A DNA stretch of 64,000 nt from Brachybacterium sp. FME24 (GTDB lineage Bacteria > Actinomycetota > Actinomycetes > Actinomycetales > Dermabacteraceae). The stretch lies in contig NZ_JABUXV010000006.1 of the NCBI RefSeq assembly GCF_014897705.1, positions 209,762 to 273,761 of the forward strand, read 5' to 3'. The notes under the pieces were generated by a model. It had not been told where the DNA came from and did no database searches. It was given only the letters and a program-made list of their open reading frames with translations. Below are positions 35,368 through 45,071 of this stretch, piece after piece. How positions within the stretch are numbered: the first letter of the stretch is position 1; each line of letters starts with the position of its first letter. The translations under genes were made by a program, and so were the position numbers.

Positions 35368-37647
35368 ATGTCCCCGCGCCGACTCCCCGTCGACACCGCT
35401 GTGACCGCCCCTCGCCCGGGTTCCACGCAGCGGATCCATCTGACCGCCCCCGCCGTTTCGGTGGTCCTGGACGTCACCGACGGTCGTCTTCCCGCGATCA
35501 CCCACTGGGGCGCGCCCCTGGGCGTGCTCGGCGCGAACGGTCTGGACGCCATGTGCGAGGCGGCCGTCGAACCCGTCCCGCACAATGCGGTGGACACTCC
35601 GGTGCGGATCGGGATCATCGCCCAGCAATCCGACGGCTGGATCGGCCGGCCCGGCCTGAGCGGCGCTCGGACCGACGGTTCGGGGTGGGTGTCCCGACTG
35701 GTCACGCGGTCCATCACCGTCGACGGCCAGGACCTGACCGCTCCCCATCGGGAGATCGGCTCGGGCCTGGTCCGCTTCGATCTCGCCGATGAGGAGCTCG
35801 GCCTCGCGGTCGCGCTCGAGGTCGAGCTGCTCCCCTCCGGCCTGCTGCGCCTGCGCGCGACGCTCACCAACCTCGCCCGGACGCCCTTCGCCCTCGACGA
35901 GCTCACCCTGAGCGTCCCGGTGCCGGGCGACGCCGACGAGCTGCTCGACTTCGCCGGCCGCTGGGCGAAGGAGCGCACCCCGCAGCGCAGCACCTTCGGG
36001 GTCGGGACCCACCTGCGCGAGAACCGCCGCGGCCGCACCGGGGCCGACAGCGCCCACGTGCTCCACGCGGGGCGCGCCGGCTTCGGCTTCCGCCACGGGG
36101 AGGTCTGGGCCGTGCACACCGCGTTCTCCGGGAACCACCGCCACCTCGCCGAGCAGACCAGCACCGGCGCCCGGCTGCTCGGCGGCGGCGAACTGCTGCT
36201 TCCCGGCGAGCTGGTCCTGGACGCCGGGGAGGACTACGCCGGCCCGTGGCTCTACGCGTCCTACGGCGAGGGGCTCGACGCCGTGGCCTCCCGCTTCCAC
36301 CGCCACCTGCGCTCCCGCGAGCACCACGTGAGCCGCGACCGCCCGGTCACCCTGAACGTGTGGGAGGCCGTCTACTTCGACCACGACCTCGACCGGCTGA
36401 CCGATCTCGCCGATCGCGCCGCGACGCTGGGCGTGGAGCGCTTCGTGCTGGACGACGGCTGGTTCGGCTCCCGGCGCGATGACACCTCGGGCCTCGGCGA
36501 CTGGGTGGTCTCGCGGGACGTCTGGCCCGACGGGCTCGGCCCGCTGGTGGACCACGTGCGGGCGCTCGGCATGGAGTTCGGGCTCTGGTTCGAACCCGAG
36601 ATGGTCAACGAGGATTCCGACGTGGCTCGCGCACATCCGGACTGGATCATGGCGCCCGACCCGGGGCGCATCCCCCTGGAATCCCGCCAGCAGCAGGTGC
36701 TGAACCTGTCGATCCCCGAGGCCTACGCCCACGTGCACGGCCAGATGACGGACGTTCTGTCGGCATACGACATCGGCTACCTCAAGTGGGACCACAACCG
36801 CGACCTGCTCGAGGCCGCCACCCGGCGCACCGGCCGCGCGGCGGTCCACGCGCAGACCCTGGCCACCTACCGTCTGCTGGACGAGCTCAAGGCGGCTCAC
36901 CCCGGCCTCGAGATCGAGTCCTGCTCCTCCGGCGGAGCCCGCGTCGACCTCGAGATCCTCGAGCGCACCGATCGCGTGTGGGTCTCGGACTGCATCGATC
37001 CCCTGGACCGCCAGCAGATGAATCGCTGGACCGCGCAGCTCATCCCCCTCGAGCTCATGGGCAGCCACGTCGCCTCGGGGCGCTCGCACACCACCGGCCG
37101 CCTGCACACGCTGGACTTCCGTGCCGCCTCCGCCCTGTTCGGGCACCTCGGCATCGAGTGGGACCTGGCGCAGGCGAGCGACGCAGAGCTCGCCGAACTG
37201 CGCACCTGGATCGAGCTCTACAAGGACCGACGCGGGCTGCTGTTCAGCGGCGACCTGGTGCGAGCCGACCGCGGGGACAGTCCCCTGTGGCTGCACGGCG
37301 TCGTCTCCGACCGGCGTGATCGAGCCCTGTACACCCTTGCCGCCATGGGCCGCTCGGACCGGTCCCAGCACGACCGACTCCGCTTCCCCGGTCTGGACCC
37401 CGAGGCGACCTACCGCATCCTGCCGCTGGCCACCGGCGCGCGGGTCAGCAGCCTCGTGCCGCCGCGGTGGATGCAGCTGGCACGCGAGGCGGCCGCCGAG
37501 GGCGGACTGCTCGTGCCCGGCGCCGTTCTGTCGATCTCCGGGATCACCGCACCCCTCCTCGACCCCGAACAGGCACTCCTGATCGACATCGTCCAGGTCG
37601 CCGACACCACGCCGCTGCCCCTCGCCTCCCGCGCAGCGATCACCTGA
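35368..37647 (+). CDS. alpha-galactosidase, GH36
   Basis: A 759-aa GH36 enzyme that cuts terminal alpha-1,6-galactose from melibiose, raffinose-type sugars or galactomannan fragments. The nucleophile is Asp475 in GYLKWDHNRDL and the acid/base Asp541 in VWVSDCIDPLD; the ESCSSGGARVDLEIL motif of family 36 lies between. WEAVYFDHD and FVLDDGWFGSRRDD are also conserved. No signal peptide, so the sugar must be imported first, consistent with the ABC genes downstream. The gene leads a cassette: enzyme, permease, permease, binding protein, then the convergent ROK regulator. Confidence 0.95.
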   Translation: MSPRRLPVDTAVTAPRPGSTQRIHLTAPAVSVVLDVTDGRLPAITHWGAPLGVLGANGLDAMCEAAVEPVPHNAVDTPVRIGIIAQQSDGWIGRPGLSGARTDGSGWVSRLVTRSITVDGQDLTAPHREIGSGLVRFDLADEELGLAVALEVELLPSGLLRLRATLTNLARTPFALDELTLSVPVPGDADELLDFAGRWAKERTPQRSTFGVGTHLRENRRGRTGADSAHVLHAGRAGFGFRHGEVWAVHTAFSGNHRHLAEQTSTGARLLGGGELLLPGELVLDAGEDYAGPWLYASYGEGLDAVASRFHRHLRSREHHVSRDRPVTLNVWEAVYFDHDLDRLTDLADRAATLGVERFVLDDGWFGSRRDDTSGLGDWVVSRDVWPDGLGPLVDHVRALGMEFGLWFEPEMVNEDSDVARAHPDWIMAPDPGRIPLESRQQQVLNLSIPEAYAHVHGQMTDVLSAYDIGYLKWDHNRDLLEAATRRTGRAAVHAQTLATYRLLDELKAAHPGLEIESCSSGGARVDLEILERTDRVWVSDCIDPLDRQQMNRWTAQLIPLELMGSHVASGRSHTTGRLHTLDFRAASALFGHLGIEWDLAQASDAELAELRTWIELYKDRRGLLFSGDLVRADRGDSPLWLHGVVSDRRDRALYTLAAMGRSDRSQHDRLRFPGLDPEATYRILPLATGARVSSLVPPRWMQLAREAAAEGGLLVPGAVLSISGITAPLLDPEQALLIDIVQVADTTPLPLASRAAIT

Positions 37648-37712
37648 TCACCGCTCTCGGATCCGGAAGCTCCGGATCCGTCCTGCAGGCCCCAGATAGG
37701 AAGAAGGTATCC

Positions 37713-38627
37713 ATGTCCACCGCGACGACGTCGACGCGGTCGGCCCCGAAGCGACGCAGGCACAAGGACGATACGAAGCTGGCGCTGATGTTCATCGCGC
37801 CCGCCACCGTGGGTCTCCTGGTGTTCCTCGTATGGCCGCTGCTGACCGGCATCTACTACTCCTTCACGGAGTACACGACCCTCACCCCACCGACCTGGGT
37901 GGGGCTGGACAACTACGCCGCGCTCGTCGCCGACCCGGTGTTCTGGAACTCGCTGAAGGTGACGGTGCTCTACGTCGTCATCAACATCGCGGTGCAGACC
38001 GCCGTGGCGCTGGTGATCGCGGTGCTCATGCAGCGCCTCACGCAGTCCACCATCCTGCGCTCGCTGGTGCTGACCCCGTACCTGGTCTCGAACGTGGTCG
38101 CCGCGATCGTGTTCCTGTGGATCCTCGACACCCAGCTGGGTGTGTTCAACATCTTCCTGCAGTGGATCGGCTTCGACCCGGTCTCGTTCTGGTCCAGCGA
38201 GACCTGGGTGATCCCGACGGTCGCGCTGGTCAACGTGTGGCGGCACATGGGCTACACGGCGCTGCTGCTGTTCGCAGGGCTGCAGTCGATTCCTTCGCAC
38301 CTCTACGAGGCGGCCCGCACCGACGGCGCCGGCGAGATCGCCATGTTCCGCCGGATCACCCTGCCGCTGCTGCGTCCGATCATGGCGCTGGTGCTGATCA
38401 TGACGATCATCGGGTCGTTCCAGGTGTTCGACACGATCTCCGTGACGACTCAGGGCGGCCCGGCCGACGCCTCGAAGGTGCTCCAGATGTACATCTACGA
38501 GAACGCCTTCGGCCAGTACCAGTTCGGCTATGCCTCGGCCCTGTCCGTGGCGCTGCTGGTGATCCTGATGATCATCACCTTCACGCAGTACTGGTTGAGC
38601 AATGCCGGCAAGTCGGACCTGGACTGA
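37713..38627 (+). CDS. sugar ABC transporter permease (MalF/UgpA class)
   Basis: A 304-aa permease with six membrane helices; the first begins LALMFIAPATVGLLVFLVWP, followed by FTEYTTLTPPTWVGLDNYAAL. The EAA loop that contacts the ATPase is YEAARTDGAGEIAMFRRITLP. GAAGG precedes the ATG at 37713. It follows the GH36 gene by 65 nt and is 13 nt before the second permease. The ATPase is not in the cassette; a shared MsiK-like subunit encoded elsewhere is the usual arrangement. Confidence 0.93.
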   Translation: MSTATTSTRSAPKRRRHKDDTKLALMFIAPATVGLLVFLVWPLLTGIYYSFTEYTTLTPPTWVGLDNYAALVADPVFWNSLKVTVLYVVINIAVQTAVALVIAVLMQRLTQSTILRSLVLTPYLVSNVVAAIVFLWILDTQLGVFNIFLQWIGFDPVSFWSSETWVIPTVALVNVWRHMGYTALLLFAGLQSIPSHLYEAARTDGAGEIAMFRRITLPLLRPIMALVLIMTIIGSFQVFDTISVTTQGGPADASKVLQMYIYENAFGQYQFGYASALSVALLVILMIITFTQYWLSNAGKSDLD

Positions 38628-38640
38628 GGGGAGAGAGACG

Positions 38641-39600
38641 ATGACCACCACATCACGCACCGTCGCCGACGGCGCCCCGCGTCCCACCGGCGCGGCGGAT
38701 CGACCCGTGCCCCAGCGCCCCCGGAAGCAGATCCCCTGGGGGAAGATCGCGGCCTGGACCGCGATGGTGATCTTCCTGCTGATCACCCTGTTCCCCTTCT
38801 ACTGGATGCTGCGCACCGCGCTGTCCAGCAACAACGCCCTGGCCACCGATCCGGCCAGTCTGCTGCCCGTAGGCCTGAACACCGGCGGATTCGAGCGCGT
38901 CTTCGGGCTCCAGGACGTGGAGACGGCGATCTCCCAGGGTGGCAGCGGCGCCTCGATCAACTTCTGGCGCTACCTGCTGAACTCCGTGATCGTCGCGACC
39001 GTGATCACCATCGTGCAGACCTTCTCCTGCGCGATGGCCGCCTACGCGTTCTCCCGGCTGCGGTGGCGCGGGCGGGAGACGGTGTTCCTGATCTTCCTGG
39101 GCTCGCTGATGATCCCGCAGATTTTCACCCTGCTGCCCAACTTCATCCTGATCAAGAACCTGGGCCTGGTGGACACCCTGCTCGGCATCATGCTGCCGAC
39201 GCTGTTCATCTCGAGCTTCGCGATCTTCTTCCTGCGCCAGTTCTTCAACAATGTCCCCCGCGAGATCGAGGAGGCCGCCCTGATCGACGGCGCGAGCAAG
39301 GTGCGGGTGTTCTTCACCCTCATCCTGCCGATGTCCAGCGCACCGCTGGCCACCCTGGCCCTGCTGACCTACATGACGGCGTGGAACGAATACTTCTGGG
39401 CGCTGATGGTGTCCTACACCGATCAGTCCCGGGTGCTCACCGTGGCCCTCGGGGTGTTCCGCGCGCAGTCGCCCGGCACCGGCCCCGACTGGTCAGGGCT
39501 GATGGCGGCGACCCTGGTCGCGGCCGCCCCCATGCTGATCCTCTTCGCCCTGTTCGCGAAGAAGATCGTCAACTCCATCGGTTTCACCGGGATCAAGTGA
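38641..39600 (+). CDS. sugar ABC transporter permease (MalG/UgpE class)
   Basis: A 319-aa permease, six membrane helices after a basic N-terminus of about 35 residues; the first is AMVIFLLITLFPFYWMLRTA. The EAA loop reads EEAALIDGASKVRVFFTLILP, and the protein ends KKIVNSIGFTGIK, the usual C-terminus of this class. GGGGAGAGAG precedes the ATG. It pairs with the preceding permease for uptake of alpha-galactosides, inferred from context. Confidence 0.93.
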   Translation: MTTTSRTVADGAPRPTGAADRPVPQRPRKQIPWGKIAAWTAMVIFLLITLFPFYWMLRTALSSNNALATDPASLLPVGLNTGGFERVFGLQDVETAISQGGSGASINFWRYLLNSVIVATVITIVQTFSCAMAAYAFSRLRWRGRETVFLIFLGSLMIPQIFTLLPNFILIKNLGLVDTLLGIMLPTLFISSFAIFFLRQFFNNVPREIEEAALIDGASKVRVFFTLILPMSSAPLATLALLTYMTAWNEYFWALMVSYTDQSRVLTVALGVFRAQSPGTGPDWSGLMAATLVAAAPMLILFALFAKKIVNSIGFTGIK

Positions 39601-39610
39601 GGTGCCCCAG

Positions 39611-41026
39611 ATGAACTCTCGAAATCACACTCCCCACTCTGCTCCCTCCGCAGCTCCCTCCACACGCAGCGGCCTCACCCGTCGGCGTCTGCTGCAGGGA
39701 TCTGCGGCCCTCGCAGCCGGCACCGTCGGCGTCGGCGCGCTGTCCGCCTGCGGCGGATCCTCCGGACCGGCCGGCTCCACCGAGATCGACTACTGGCTGT
39801 GGGACGCGAACCAGCTCCCCGCCTACTCCGCGGCCATCGACCGCTTCATGGAGAAGAATCCCGACATCTTCGTGCGGGTCACCCAGCTGGGCTTCGACGA
39901 CTACTGGACGAAGCTGACGGCGAGCTTCGTCGCCGAAGCCGGGCCCGACGCCTTCGCCGACCACCTCGCCCGCTACCCGGAGTTCCTGAAGCTCGGGGTG
40001 ATCGCGCCGCTGGACGGTCTGGCCCCGCTCGACGACATCCCGGCCGAGCAGTTCCAGGACGGCCTGCAAGAGCTGTGGACCGGCCAGGACGGCAAGCGCT
40101 ACGGCATCCCCAAGGACTACGACACCATCGCGGTGATGTACGACAAGGCGATGCTCGAGGAGGAGGGGCTGACTGAGGACGATCTGGCGAACCTGGACTG
40201 GAACCCCGAGGACGGCGGCACCTTCGAGAAGATGCTCGCCCGCCTCACCCTCGATACGAACGGGGTGCGCGGCGACGAGGAGGGCTTCGATCCGACCAGT
40301 GTGGAGCGCTACGGCATGGCCGCGGACGCCGGTGTCGACTACGTCGGCCAGGCCAGCTGGTCGGCTTTCGCCCTCGCCACCGGGTGGACGTTCACCGACG
40401 CCGACACCTGGGGCACCCGCTTCAACTACGACGACGAGCGCTTCGTCGCCGCGATCGACTGGTACTTCGGGCTGGTCGACAAGGGATTGTTCCCGCCTTT
40501 CGGCATGTTCGGCGAATCCAGCCCGCCCCAGACCCAGGTGCAGTCCGGGACTGCCGCCCTGGCGCTCGCGGGATCGTGGATGATCACGACCTACAACAAC
40601 ATGGAGGGGATGGAGCTGGGAATCGCCCCGCTGCCGTCCGGACCCGTGGGCCACCCGGTGTCGATGTTCAACGGGCTCGGGGACTCGATCTCCGCGCAAT
40701 CCGAGAACAAGGAGGAGGCGGCACGACTGATCGCCTACCTCGCCTCCGAGGAGGCGCAGCAGATCATCGGCGAGCGCGCGCCGTTCTTCCCCTCGACCGA
40801 CGTCGGCACGCAGGCGGCGGTCGACAGCTATGCCGAGTCCGGCCTGGACGTCACCCCGTTCACGGACCGGGTGAAGAATGGTGAGACCGGGCTGTACCCG
40901 CTGGTGGAGAACTCCTCCTCGATCATGCCGCTCATGCAGACGGCCTTCGACCAGTGCTGGATGCGGCGGATCGACGGTGCGGACTTCGCCTCGTTCAACG
41001 ATCGGGTCAACGCCCTGTTCGAGTGA
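39611..41026 (+). CDS. sugar ABC transporter substrate-binding lipoprotein (Tat)
   Basis: A 471-aa extracellular binding protein of family 1. The N-terminus has a twin-arginine motif (TRRRLLQG) and lipobox (LSAC), so Tat export and lipid anchoring are likely. EIDYWLWDANQLPAYSAAID and AAIDWYFGLVDKGLFPP are typical segments. The ATG at 39611 with GAGGTG upstream is preferred over a GTG three codons earlier. Its place after the permeases is unusual, since binding-protein genes mostly come first in such operons. Ligand inferred to be an alpha-galactoside. Confidence 0.92.
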   Translation: MNSRNHTPHSAPSAAPSTRSGLTRRRLLQGSAALAAGTVGVGALSACGGSSGPAGSTEIDYWLWDANQLPAYSAAIDRFMEKNPDIFVRVTQLGFDDYWTKLTASFVAEAGPDAFADHLARYPEFLKLGVIAPLDGLAPLDDIPAEQFQDGLQELWTGQDGKRYGIPKDYDTIAVMYDKAMLEEEGLTEDDLANLDWNPEDGGTFEKMLARLTLDTNGVRGDEEGFDPTSVERYGMAADAGVDYVGQASWSAFALATGWTFTDADTWGTRFNYDDERFVAAIDWYFGLVDKGLFPPFGMFGESSPPQTQVQSGTAALALAGSWMITTYNNMEGMELGIAPLPSGPVGHPVSMFNGLGDSISAQSENKEEAARLIAYLASEEAQQIIGERAPFFPSTDVGTQAAVDSYAESGLDVTPFTDRVKNGETGLYPLVENSSSIMPLMQTAFDQCWMRRIDGADFASFNDRVNALFE

Positions 41027-41065
41027 CCTGCGGGCCGACGTCCATCCGGGCGTCGGCCCCGGGCC

Positions 41066-41109
41066 GTCCGTCAGTCCGTCAGTCAGTCGGTCTGTCGGTC
41101 TGTCGGTCA
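41066..41109. repeat. eleven consecutive GTCN tetranucleotides
   Basis: GTCC, GTCA, GTCC, GTCA, GTCA, GTCG, GTCT, GTCG, GTCT, GTCG, GTCA with no interruption. It fills the 80-bp space between the convergent binding-protein and ROK genes, and its last unit contains the ROK stop codon. It looks like a decayed tetranucleotide microsatellite. Confidence 0.9.
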
Positions 41110-42273
41110 GGAAGCGACCCCGACGAACTCCTGGATCGCGATGACGGCGGCGCCGCGGGCCCACTCGTCGAAGTCCCCGCTGAGCACGCGCACGACGACG
41201 TCCTGCTGGGCCGAGGCGATGGCCCCGCGCAGGGTGTCCTCGAAGGCGGAGCCTGCCGCCCGCACCAGGTCGACGTTCTCGCCGCCGAGCACGATCGCCT
41301 CGGGATCCACGAACGCGATCAGGCCGGCAGCTGCGCCGGCGAGGGAGCGGGCGAGCTCCCGCGACACCTCGAGGGCCTCCGGGTCCTTCGCCGCGACCAG
41401 CCGTCGCAGCTCCTCCATGCCCTGGTCCTCGGCAAGCAGCGAGGAGGCTCGGGCGCGTCGCAGGATCGAGTCGGTGCTCGCCACCTCGCGCAGAGGCTGC
41501 GGCGAACCGTCCTCTCGTCGGCCGATGGGGAAGCGACCGGTCAGGCCCGCGACATGGTTCCGTCCTTCGACCAGGCGGCCGTCGATCACGGTGCCGGCGC
41601 CGATGCCGGCGCCGACGGTGAGTACGGCGAAGGAGCCGTAGGATCGGCCGATGCCGAACCAGTGCAGGCCGTTCACCATGGCGACCAGGTCGTTCTCCAC
41701 GACCACGGGCAGGTGGAGACGGGCCTCGAGCGCGGTCGCGAGATCATGCTCCTCGTGCCAGCCCAGGAGGTAGGAGGAGAGCACGACGCGCCGATCGGCC
41801 ACGGGCCCGCCGAGGCTCACGCCGACTCCGGCCACCCGAGGATGCGCCTCGACGAGGGCTTCGACCGGCGCGAGCACGGCCTCCTCGATGGCGGCGGGCG
41901 AGGTGTCCTCGAGCGGAAGCACGAGCTCCTCGAGAGCATTGCCCCGCACAGTGGTGACGACGGCGTGGACCTCGTCGGCCGTGACTTTGACGCCGATGAA
42001 GCGGGGTCCGCGGTTCTCCTCGATGTCGAGAGGCTCGTGGGGGCGGCCCTTGGCTCTCACGACGGCGGTGAGCGGGTGCAGGCGGTCGCTGTCGAGCAGG
42101 TCGCGGGTGACGCGGGTGACGGTGGGTGCCGACAGGCCCAGGCGCTTGGTCAGTTCGCTGCGGGAGCGAGGACCGAATCGCAGCAGGTCCCGATAGACCG
42201 CGCGCATGCTCTCGCTGCCGAGATCCCCCACCGCGCTCACCTCCGTGGCCTGCTGCTCGTCACTCCCCTGCAT
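41107..42273 (-). CDS. ROK-family transcriptional regulator
   Basis: A 388-aa repressor with an N-terminal winged helix (SRSELTKRLGLSAPTVTRVTR, about residues 36-56) and a ROK sugar-kinase-like domain (GVSLGGPVADRR, VENDLVAMVNG, LTVGAGIGAGTVIDGRLVEG). The zinc-binding CxCGxxGC motif usual in ROK proteins is missing: the segment after the conserved His (NHVAGLTGRFPIGRREDG) has no cysteine. It probably controls the alpha-galactoside genes. TAAACT at 42281-42286 (minus strand) ends 7 nt before the ATG, a leaderless start. Confidence 0.9.
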   Translation of the reverse strand: MQGSDEQQATEVSAVGDLGSESMRAVYRDLLRFGPRSRSELTKRLGLSAPTVTRVTRDLLDSDRLHPLTAVVRAKGRPHEPLDIEENRGPRFIGVKVTADEVHAVVTTVRGNALEELVLPLEDTSPAAIEEAVLAPVEALVEAHPRVAGVGVSLGGPVADRRVVLSSYLLGWHEEHDLATALEARLHLPVVVENDLVAMVNGLHWFGIGRSYGSFAVLTVGAGIGAGTVIDGRLVEGRNHVAGLTGRFPIGRREDGSPQPLREVASTDSILRRARASSLLAEDQGMEELRRLVAAKDPEALEVSRELARSLAGAAAGLIAFVDPEAIVLGGENVDLVRAAGSAFEDTLRGAIASAQQDVVVRVLSGDFDEWARGAAVIAIQEFVGVAS

Positions 42274-42412
42274 TCCATGCAGTTTATCCGTCGGAGCGGC
42301 TCGGACCGGCGGCGGCGCGACCGGAACAGACTGCCGATGACCGCGAATCCTCTGCGGAGGGGCCGACGAACCCGATAGCCTGGGAATCCATCGCCCGCCA
42401 CCCCCATCGGAT

Positions 42413-43363
42413 ATGCCGAGCCTTCACGAGTCCCCCTCACCGTCGATAACTCCCGAGCCCTCCGCCCGCCACTGGTGGCGGGACCGACTGGGCGCCGTAC
42501 CGGACCCCGAAGGCAGCTGGCGACCGGGCGGCAGCCGCGAACCGGAGCACCCCGGGGTGCGCGGCGAGATCCACCAGCTGGTCCTGACCAGTTACGGCGC
42601 CGAACTCACCGCGGAGTTCTTCCGTCCGGTGTCCGTGCCGTCGACGGGCGCCGTCGTGGTGGTGCCGTACTACGACACGCCGCCTCTGTTCGCCGAGGAG
42701 ACAGGGCGCACCGAGCTCACCGGCAGGGACCCGGCCCTGAGCGCCCATGGCCTCCAGCTGGCGGAGGTCGGGCATGCGGTCCTGGCGGTGCCCTGGTGGT
42801 TCGAGCAGGTCGCGGCCGAGGACCCCGCGCTGTCCGGTGCTCGAGACCTCGCAGAGCGGTACGGGCCCGTCGCCGCGCAGCACCGTCGGGAGCAGCCCAT
42901 GACCGGTCTCGGGCGGAGCATCGCCGATGTCATGCTCGCGGTGACCGCCCTGCAGGAGTCCGGCCTCGCCGATGGGGCCCGGGTGGCGACCTTCGGGCAT
43001 TCCCTGGGCGGAAAGCTCGCACTGCATCTCGCGGCGCTCGATGACCGGGTCGAGGTCGCGGCGGTCCATGAGCCGGGGCTCGGGTTCGCCCACCCGACCT
43101 GGGGCGATCCCTGGCACCTCGACGGTGATATCCCGAAGGACCGCGACCAGGACGAACTGCTCGCCCTGGTCGCCCCGCGTCCCTTCCTGCTGGCCGGCGG
43201 CGGGGACTGCGACGGCGGGCACAACCTGCACCTGGTCCGCGAGGCGCGGAAGCACTGGCCCGACCGCCAGGGCCTGGATGTGCTGCTGCACGATGGAGGA
43301 CACGCCCTGCCTCGATACGTCATGGCGGGGATCAGGGAATGGTTGCGGGAGCGGACCAGCTGA
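42413..43363 (+). CDS. alpha/beta-hydrolase (dienelactone-hydrolase or acetylesterase-like)
   Basis: A 316-aa hydrolase with complete catalytic residues: Ser in FGHSLGGKLALH, acid Asp in GGGDCDGGHN and His in DGGHALPRY. Segments such as GAVVVVPYYDTPPLFAEE and HAVLAVPWWFEQVA resemble the large esterases that act on acetylated sugars. No signal peptide. It is divergent from the ROK regulator, so a role in sugar-ester breakdown is possible. No ribosome site precedes the ATG at 42413, so the exact start is uncertain. Confidence 0.8.
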   Translation: MPSLHESPSPSITPEPSARHWWRDRLGAVPDPEGSWRPGGSREPEHPGVRGEIHQLVLTSYGAELTAEFFRPVSVPSTGAVVVVPYYDTPPLFAEETGRTELTGRDPALSAHGLQLAEVGHAVLAVPWWFEQVAAEDPALSGARDLAERYGPVAAQHRREQPMTGLGRSIADVMLAVTALQESGLADGARVATFGHSLGGKLALHLAALDDRVEVAAVHEPGLGFAHPTWGDPWHLDGDIPKDRDQDELLALVAPRPFLLAGGGDCDGGHNLHLVREARKHWPDRQGLDVLLHDGGHALPRYVMAGIREWLRERTS

Positions 43364-43513
43364 CGTTCCCGTTCCTCGCGATCATCGGCGACCCTCCTCC
43401 TCGGCGGGATCGGCTGGAGCGATCCCGCGGCATCTGCCATGCTTCCGGTGAGACAGAGCCGGCCGGCATCACGCGCCGCCGGGACGAATCCACGATGCGC
43501 ATCAGGGGACTCC

Positions 43514-44206
43514 ATGAGCGAGACGGCAGCGGACACCGCAACGGACGAGCAGGCCACGATCTACACCGCCTACGAGATCGACTTCATGCTGACCCTGCGC
43601 CCCACCGAGAACGGGGAGATCACCCGTGAGCAGGTCGGTCTGCGCAGCGCGCCCGAGGCCGCCCGGGAGTTCGTGACCGCCGCCGTCACCTCGGGCCTTC
43701 GTGCCCGCGGGAAGGTGGAGCGCTCGGACGACGGACAGTGGCTGCTCGGCGAGGAGGGCCAGGTCGTGGCCACCGCGCTGACCGCCGCCGATCGGTGGCT
43801 GGGGATCGCCCTGGCGGAGGGCGAGGCCATGCGGATGGCCTTCGTCATCAAGGCCAACGAGGCGGTCCTGATGCTCACGCAGGACGAGCTGGATTCCTTC
43901 GTGGTCTCGGCCCTGCCCGATCCCTCGCAGGTGCCCGACTCGGTGGCCGACATCGTCACCGCATTCCTCGACGACGGTCGCGAGCGCACGGTCTCCCTGC
44001 GCCGCACCGATATCTCCGAACGAGCCGCCGAGGCACCGATGATGTTCCACGTCGAGGAGAGCGGCGACTGGAAGATCGGGCACCTCCCGCTGGACGACAA
44101 CGGCATCCTGCATGTCTCCGACGTCGGCCGGGAGGACATCGGCGCGGCGATCCGTCGGCTGTGGGAGGACGGCACCAGCGAGGCTCCCGCGGTCCCCACC
44201 GTCTGA
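43514..44206 (+). CDS. conserved protein of unknown function
   Basis: A 230-aa soluble acidic protein with no signal peptide or membrane segment. It looks like mixed alpha/beta: EIDFMLTLRPTENGEITREQ, then alternating helices and strands ending GREDIGAAIRRLWEDGT. The fold vaguely recalls EspG-like ESX accessory proteins, but no ESX gene is near and I would not assign it. AGGGGAC precedes the ATG at 43514. It is convergent with the next gene. Confidence 0.75.
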   Translation: MSETAADTATDEQATIYTAYEIDFMLTLRPTENGEITREQVGLRSAPEAAREFVTAAVTSGLRARGKVERSDDGQWLLGEEGQVVATALTAADRWLGIALAEGEAMRMAFVIKANEAVLMLTQDELDSFVVSALPDPSQVPDSVADIVTAFLDDGRERTVSLRRTDISERAAEAPMMFHVEESGDWKIGHLPLDDNGILHVSDVGREDIGAAIRRLWEDGTSEAPAVPTV

Positions 44207-44243
44207 CCGCTCGCCGGCCGGTCGGCGTCTCGTCAGCGCCTCG

Positions 44244-44906
44244 TCAGAACGGTCGTCTCCTCGCGGCCTGCTCGCGTCGACGGACTTCCGTGCGCAGTGT
44301 GCGGACGTCCTGGCCGGAGGGCTGCGCATAGGTCCACACGTGGCGATCGAAGGCGGGCATCACCACACGGGAGCCGTCCTGCAGACGCAGCGCCGCCGTC
44401 AACCAGTGCACGGGATGGACCACACGGGACTCGACGGCGAGGATCTGCTGCCAGGGCACGGTCCGGGCACGGAAAGCACCGACCACACGCAGTCCCTCGT
44501 CGGTGATCTCCACCCTGGACCTGGCGGTTCCCACAGCGACCACCGCGAATCGGAGCCCCACCAGGGCAATGACCGCACCGGCGGCCGCAAGGGTGAGCAT
44601 GATCAGCAGCAGGCCGATCCTCGGGGCGTGGCCGTCCTCGATCGTGAGCCAGAGGATCATGATGGCCACGGCCAGCACCAGAGAGGTGCCCAGCGCCATC
44701 GCAGAGATCACCGCGCGCAGCAGTGTGTCCCGCATGGCCGCCCGAGGCAGCAGCGCCCGGACCTCCCCGCGCCCGGTCGATGCCCGCGGTCGGGACGGGC
44801 GGCGCAGGTCCGAGACCATCCGCTCGACCGTCGCATTGCTGCGGGAGTAGTCGGGCAGTGCCGTTCCCAGTCCTGTCTCGGGGCCGATCTGGCGGGGAAT
44901 GGTCAT
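44244..44906 (-). CDS. membrane protein with a bacterial PH-like domain
   Basis: A 220-aa protein. Two hydrophobic segments (about residues 63-85 and 98-120: VISAMALGTSLVLAVAIMIL, GLLLIMLTLAAAGAVIALVG) form a hairpin, then a domain with RVEITDEGLRVVGAFRARTVPWQQI, the pattern of bacterial PH domains (strand, 'glr...w..i' turn). These often occur in membrane proteins of unknown role. TAGCCT at 44913-44918 (minus strand) ends 6 nt before the ATG, a leaderless start. Divergent from the next gene. Confidence 0.75.
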   Translation of the reverse strand: MTIPRQIGPETGLGTALPDYSRSNATVERMVSDLRRPSRPRASTGRGEVRALLPRAAMRDTLLRAVISAMALGTSLVLAVAIMILWLTIEDGHAPRIGLLLIMLTLAAAGAVIALVGLRFAVVAVGTARSRVEITDEGLRVVGAFRARTVPWQQILAVESRVVHPVHWLTAALRLQDGSRVVMPAFDRHVWTYAQPSGQDVRTLRTEVRRREQAARRRPF

Positions 44907-45071
44907 GCGTCCAGGCTATTGCGCCCTCGAAGCGCAGTCGATGGGCCGTTCTCCCCATCCGCGCCGCTGGGAGCAGTGCGGTACCCCGAGGGCGCCCTGC
45001 CCTCCTCACGCCGCCCCGCCCGCCATGCGCCGAACCGACTCACCCCGCCGCGCGCGCGTACAGTGCGGTCC

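Noticed and set aside
41066..41109. CRISPR-like repeat
   Set aside because: The unit is only 4 nt with no spacers. No cas genes or other repeat-spacer array were seen in the window.
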